Below are positions 61,801-64,000 of a stretch of 64,000 bases of DNA, piece after piece. Within the stretch, counting starts at the first letter, position 1. Each line of letters opens with the position of its first letter. The position numbers were made by a program, and so were the translations under genes. Where the stretch lies: the NCBI RefSeq assembly GCF_032118995.1, contig NC_092650.1, positions 18,037,501-18,101,500 on the forward strand, written 5' to 3'. Origin of the DNA: Asterias amurensis. Taxonomy: Eukaryota > Echinodermata > Asteroidea > Forcipulatida > Asteriidae. The notes beneath the pieces were generated by a model. That model ran no database searches and was not told the DNA's origin. It was given only the letters and a program-made list of their open reading frames with translations.

Positions 61801-63964
61801 TATACACGTCATGTTTCGCCGGGCACTGAGTTGCGTAGTCGTAGTAAGATTGCGTACACTTTCTAGCTGGCTGCCAATCATGTATGGTTTTCGTGTGACG
61901 TCAGAGGTCACATCGTCTATAGAGTGAGCCCTCATAGTGTTCTGTTCACACGATTTCTCGGTGACTTGTGTTTAACCTCACTCTATGCACAGGTGCATTA
62001 TGCTACGCTGAGCTTGGCACAGTCATCCCGAAATCAGGAGGGGAGTATGCTTACCTCTTGGACACCCTAGGACCCATCCCTGCCTTTCTCTTCTCGTGGA
62101 TCTCAACCATAGTTCTTAAACCGTCCAGTGTCTCAGCCATCACTCTAACCTTCGGAGCGTACGCCTCACAAGCTCTCTTCAATACCGACGGAGGAGATTG
62201 CGACCCGCCCACTATTACACCTAAGCTGTTCGCAGCCGTTGCAATCGGTGAGTAAAGGTCGATACCGCAGTTTGTTCCTGTTAATAGATTTGGGTACTTT
62301 TTGTAACACAAAACACAATGTCCACAGATTTACATTAAACTTATAACGTTTGAAGATAATGATAGTAGAAAGCTCCCCGGAAAATATTAAATGCTGAAGT
62401 GCTATAGTTTTTGAGAAATGAGTAAAACTACAGCACCTCAGCAAGTAATATCATTATCTTGAAACTGTGTAAGTTTAATGTAAATCTGTTGACATTGTGT
62501 TTTTTGTCCCCCAAAAAGTACATAGACCCTTTAACCCAAAGGGCACTTTTTAAATGTATTAACTGGCGCCCCTTGTGGCGGATTAGAATGGTCGTCAACT
62601 GCCGCCATAATTTATGATCTACCAATGAAAACGTATCTTTGTTTTAGAATTTTCGGAAATTAAAATGATGTTTCAACAGGACGTTTACCTGAGATAGATA
62701 CCCTATAATGAGTAAAAACCAGGAATCAGGATAAGCCTATCGGTTTCTTTCCCTGCTTTTCACCTCCACTGTGGATCCCTGGTTCGAATCCCACCTCAGA
62801 CCAGACCCCCTGCGAGAGGATTGCGTTGTTTTTAGTTCCTATACTGATTGATGGGTTAAGCCCATTTGGGGTTTCCTCCCTTTTTTAAAGCTCAACATTT
62901 TCCTTCACAGTCTCCTTTCTTATTAGAGGTCGTGCACTATTGGATGTGTAATAAAATTGCTAACGATGAGTCGCTGTGAAACCTGATTTTCTAAAAGACA
63001 ATTAATTGAATCATTGGAATTTTTTAATGTTTCCTTCCTTTCTTGCCCTATTCACTCCGATGCGAAACTCAGTACTGATTCTGTTCATCAACTGCGCCAG
63101 CGTCAAATGGGCGACATCAGTGCAGGTTGTCTTCACTGCAGCTAAACTGACAGCTCTAGTCATTATTATCGTTGTTGGGGTTATCAGGCTCTTTCAAGGT
63201 AGGTGAATTATAGTCTGGTCCTCTGTCTTTATCCGCAAGGATAGATACATGTATTGGCTTTATATACACATGTACATCAGATTTAACTGCGAATCTCTAG
63301 GATGAAAGACTTGTGAAATGAATTGGAGGTCAAAGGTGGTTATATAGATGTGGGCTTACAGGCAGATCTCTGGCGTAGAACTTCACGAGCCTCGAAGTGT
63401 GACGTCATAATGATCAGACTACTAGGTGACCTATGGTAAAGAAAATGCTTTATATTAATTATAGCTTGGTGGCAGACTTCCTTTGATTGTCTACAAACAC
63501 TGGACATTATTTACATTCCCCCGGACATGGTATCCAGTACATTGCAGGTTTACTCCCCATCTCCATCTCTCGCTGGTACCCGTTTGTTCTCCCGGGGAGA
63601 GGTGGAGTGAGGCAATATTGTGATGGAGTGAGGCAATATTGTGATAAAGTGAGGCAATATTGTGAGGCAATATTGTGATAAAGTGAGGTAATATTGTGAG
63701 GCAATATTGTGATAAAGTGAGGCAATATTGTGATACCTAAGACAAGTTAGTGTCCCAAGTCCAGTGCATAAACAAGTGCCACAAATTTTACCAGTACATA
63801 AAAAACTGGACAGGTAATGTCGTTTGTACAATTAGCAACAAACTTTTATTTTTCACAGGTGAAGTCGCTAACCTTACTCCGCCGGAATCTTTCGCAACTT
63901 CTTCGCTTCAGCCGTTCGCATATGGCGTTGCGTTCTACCAGGGGCTGTGGGCTTATGACGGATG
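49745..63964 (+). CDS. SLC7-family amino-acid transporter light chain, first five coding exons (gene continues past the window)
   Basis: Exons 49745-49879, 60964-61111, 61993-62247, 63073-63198 and 63859-63964 join without phase conflict to give 256 residues, about half of a normal ~500-residue protein. The N-terminus (1-45) is a polar cytosolic segment ending LKLKRQ. The first helix follows with [17 protein letters not shown]; the GSG at 61-63 is the substrate-carboxylate motif of this family. Then come [20 protein letters not shown], an [12 protein letters not shown] helix start, [13 protein letters not shown] and [11 protein letters not shown]. Cys164 lies in the predicted extracellular loop between helices 3 and 4, where light chains form a disulfide with the SLC3 heavy chain (rBAT or 4F2hc). 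[10 protein letters not shown] and LWAYDGW favour b0,+AT (SLC7A9); SVGMSLIVW is closer to xCT. So the subfamily is left open. Role by family: antiport of neutral or cationic amino acids at the plasma membrane. Confidence 0.88.
49880..52913. other. SLC7 intron 1, left part
   Basis: Mostly unassigned. It contains a degenerate tRNA-like SINE head at about 51080-51150 (GGTTAGGTAGCTCAGTTAGC). A partial family C copy lies at about 52215-52330 (TTTTTGTAACAATATCCACA, GATTTACATTAAACTTACAC). No intermediate exon was recognised. Confidence 0.45.
53171..53674 (+). mobile_element. Family B element, long variant with internal duplication (unit 1)
   Basis: TTAAAGGCGCGCACGTTTGG at the start and ACGTGTACATTCCCTGTAA at the end. 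The block GAAATTACCCCTTTCTC is present twice, as is the AACACCCTTG(G/C)TGTACRA word, giving an internal duplication. Its counterpart in unit 2 is 55740-56210. Confidence 0.7.
53797..54173. mobile_element. Family E element inserted in unit 1 only
   Basis: Begins TTAAAGCCATTGGACCCTTT and ends GAAAGGGTCCAATGGCTTTG, complementary termini of about 20 bp. It contains CGTTAACGAGAATTACGG and ACACGGCGAAACGCGCGGAA. Unit 2 has GAGAATTGTTTTAAAAGCTT at the same point with no insert, an empty site at TTAA. A second copy is at about 59852-60207. Confidence 0.85.
54178..54476. mobile_element. Family C element (unit 1)
   Basis: TTTGGGTACCTTTTGTAACA at the left and TGTGTTACAACAAGTATACC at the right. ACTGGTTAATACATTTTTAC and ACTCATTTCTCAAAAACTTA lie inside. 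The unit 2 counterpart, about 56340-56598, has a shortened right end. Confidence 0.7.
54773..55140 (-). mobile_element. Family B element with deleted hairpin arm (unit 1, reverse)
   Basis: TTAAAGGCAGTGGACACTAA to CAGTGTCCACTGCCTGTAA. Here GATTTCGAGACCTCGAAATC is contracted, while the unit 2 copy (56904-57290) keeps the full hairpin. So the deletion followed the segmental duplication. Confidence 0.78.
55740..56210 (+). mobile_element. Family B element, long variant (unit 2)
   Basis: Counterpart of 53171-53674, with small deletions near 55945 and 56033. Confidence 0.68.
56904..57290 (-). mobile_element. Family B element, complete copy (unit 2, reverse)
   Basis: TTAAAGGCAGTGGACACTAT to GTGTCCACTGCCTTTAA. 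The hairpin GAGACCTCAGATTTAGAACT with TGAGGTCTCGAAAT is intact. Confidence 0.8.
57613..58639. other. SLC7 intron 1, middle part, with a tRNA-like SINE
   Basis: About 57965-58165 has TCACGCTCCACCTCTAGGAC, CCTGTTCGAGTCCCACTGGG (box B-like), GCGTGGGTTTTCCCCTGAT and GAGTTTCCTCCCAT. The same kind of tail is at 62755-62885 (TGGTTCGAATCCCACCTC, GGGGTTTCCTCCC). The rest is unassigned; 58235-58600 contains many ATTCGAAT-type short words. Confidence 0.5.
58640..58871. mobile_element. 232-bp palindromic element with TGAAGACGAGC / CGAAACGTCGAG core
   Basis: The arms of 116 bp meet near 58755. The left arm has AAACTTGCGGGTACAACCAT, GAAGGAGTGGTGGCTCTGAA and GTCTCGACGTTTCGAACAGT; the right arm is the mirror with a handful of mismatches near the outer third. 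The inner ~80 bp of each arm match exactly. The core words recur at 16485-16640, 43865-43965, 45905-46005 and 47219-47262. Confidence 0.88.
58872..59851. other. SLC7 intron 1, right part
   Basis: A T run followed by a G run lies at about 59697-59734. Nothing else is recognised. Confidence 0.45.
59852..60207. mobile_element. Family E element, second copy
   Basis: Shares AAAAAAGTTCACAGATTTAC, ACACGGCGAAACGCGCGGAT and the right terminus GAAAGGGTCCAATGGCTTTAA with 53797-54173. The left terminus is diverged. Its final TTAA is also the first TTAA of the adjacent family B element. Confidence 0.75.
60204..60508 (+). mobile_element. Family B element sharing a TTAA with family E
   Basis: TTAACGACAATGGACACTAT to AGTGTCCACTGCCTTTAA. 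It directly abuts family E, consistent with insertion at the TTAA target of a neighbour. Confidence 0.78.
60964..61111 (+). CDS. SLC7 gene exon 2: helix 1 and start of helix 2
   Basis: Encodes [18 protein letters not shown] and [18 protein letters not shown], then [13 protein letters not shown]. The acceptor is TTTTGATTACCAG; the ATG at 60865 is upstream of this acceptor and not used. Donor ATTG|GTACAT. Confidence 0.92.
61112..61992. other. SLC7 intron 2
   Basis: Starts with TTTAAAGGGTTAGGGTAAGG. Open frames of 63-70 codons have no domain. Nothing else is recognised. Confidence 0.5.
61993..62247 (+). CDS. SLC7 gene exon 3: helices 2-4 region with heavy-chain cysteine
   Basis: Encodes [60 protein letters not shown] and the loop [11 protein letters not shown]164 is the expected heavy-chain disulfide position. 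Acceptor CTCTATGCACAG, donor ATCG|GTGAGT. Confidence 0.93.
62284..62535. mobile_element. Family C element
   Basis: TTTGGGTACTTTTTGTAACA, CACAATGTCCACAGATTTAC, GATAATGATAGTAGAAAGC, and on the right GTAAGTTTAATGTAAATCTG with ACATTGTGTTTTTTGTCC. The middle is shorter than in 27669-28110. It begins 37 bases after exon 3 ends. Confidence 0.78.
62700..62935 (+). mobile_element. Degenerate tRNA-like SINE
   Basis: CCCTGGTTCGAATCCCACCT is box B-like. GCGTTGTTTTTAGTTCC and CATTTGGGGTTTCCTCCC form the tail shared with the copy near 58.0 kb. Confidence 0.5.
63073..63198 (+). CDS. SLC7 gene exon 4: helix 5 region
   Basis: Encodes [19 protein letters not shown] and [20 protein letters not shown], ending FQ. 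INCxSVKxATxVQ and the AAKL motif are diagnostic of SLC7 light chains. Acceptor GCGAAACTCAG, donor CAAG|GTAGGT. Confidence 0.93.
63199..63858. other. SLC7 intron 4 with GTGAGGCAATATT tandem repeat
   Basis: Contains an irregular tandem repeat at 63603-63735 with units TGAGGCAATATTGTGAT(G/A)(G/A)A of 16 or 21 bp, about seven copies. Otherwise unassigned. Confidence 0.75.
63859..63964 (+). CDS. SLC7 gene exon 5: helix 6 start
   Basis: Encodes [20 protein letters not shown] and [22 protein letters not shown] at the unwound helix 6 resembles b0,+AT. Acceptor TTTTTCACAG, donor GGATG|GTAAAT in phase 2. At least half the gene lies to the right of the window. Confidence 0.92.
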
Positions 63965-64000
63965 GTAAATGTTACTTCTCAAAAGCAATAAAAATACGAT

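Overview
This is metazoan genomic DNA: spliced genes with GT-AG introns of up to about 11 kb, a dense population of short non-autonomous transposons, tRNA-derived SINEs and LINE tails. There is no bacterial or viral organisation. Gene content plus the style of the repeats suggests a deuterostome invertebrate, most likely an echinoderm and possibly a sea star. That is an inference without a database search.

Four protein-coding genes can be supported. (1) On the minus strand at 9431-10063 is the first coding exon of a GLG1/ESL-1-like Golgi cysteine-rich protein; the rest of the gene lies outside the window on the left. (2) On the plus strand at 16747-35106 is a complete 11-coding-exon LRP12/LRP3-type receptor. 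Its order is signal peptide, CUB, two LDLa, CUB, three LDLa, one membrane span and a 380-residue acidic tail with a PPxY motif; all exon phases agree and give 898 residues. (3) On the minus strand at 43279-46426 is a three-exon secreted protein with an apple/PAN domain and three copies of a cysteine-rich module I do not recognise. (4) On the plus strand at 49745-63964 are the first five coding exons of an SLC7-family amino-acid transporter light chain (b0,+AT/LAT/xCT group). Its first exon is 11 kb upstream of the second, and the gene runs off the right edge.

The rest is mostly mobile-element debris, often nested. I use letters for families defined here: A, a ~385 bp foldback element bounded by TTAA; B, a ~300-500 bp element with termini like TTAAAGGCAGTGGACACT, at least 14 copies; C, a ~250-450 bp element with a TTTGGGTACTTTTTGTAACA edge; D, a foldback element built from AGTTAGGACTAGT-like blocks; E, a ~375 bp element with TTAAAGCCATTGGACCC ends; F, G and H, other dispersed repeats. 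A ~1.72 kb hAT-type non-autonomous element is present twice with 8-bp target duplications.

Region by region: 1-9.4 kb, left flank and GLG1-like intron 1; 9.4-10.1 kb, GLG1-like exon 1; 10.1-16.7 kb, intergenic, with a near-perfect 1.4 kb palindrome at 13924-15358; 16.7-35.1 kb, LRP12-like gene with repeat-filled introns; 35.1-43.2 kb, its 3' flank and intergenic repeats; 43.3-46.5 kb, apple-domain gene; 46.5-49.7 kb, intergenic; 49.7-64 kb, SLC7 gene, whose first intron holds a 2.1-2.6 kb tandem segmental duplication (52914-57612) and a 232 bp palindrome. The four genes do not form a functional cluster that I can recognise. The most unusual structures are the large palindrome, the novel repeated module in the apple-domain protein, and insertion events that can be read against matching empty sites.
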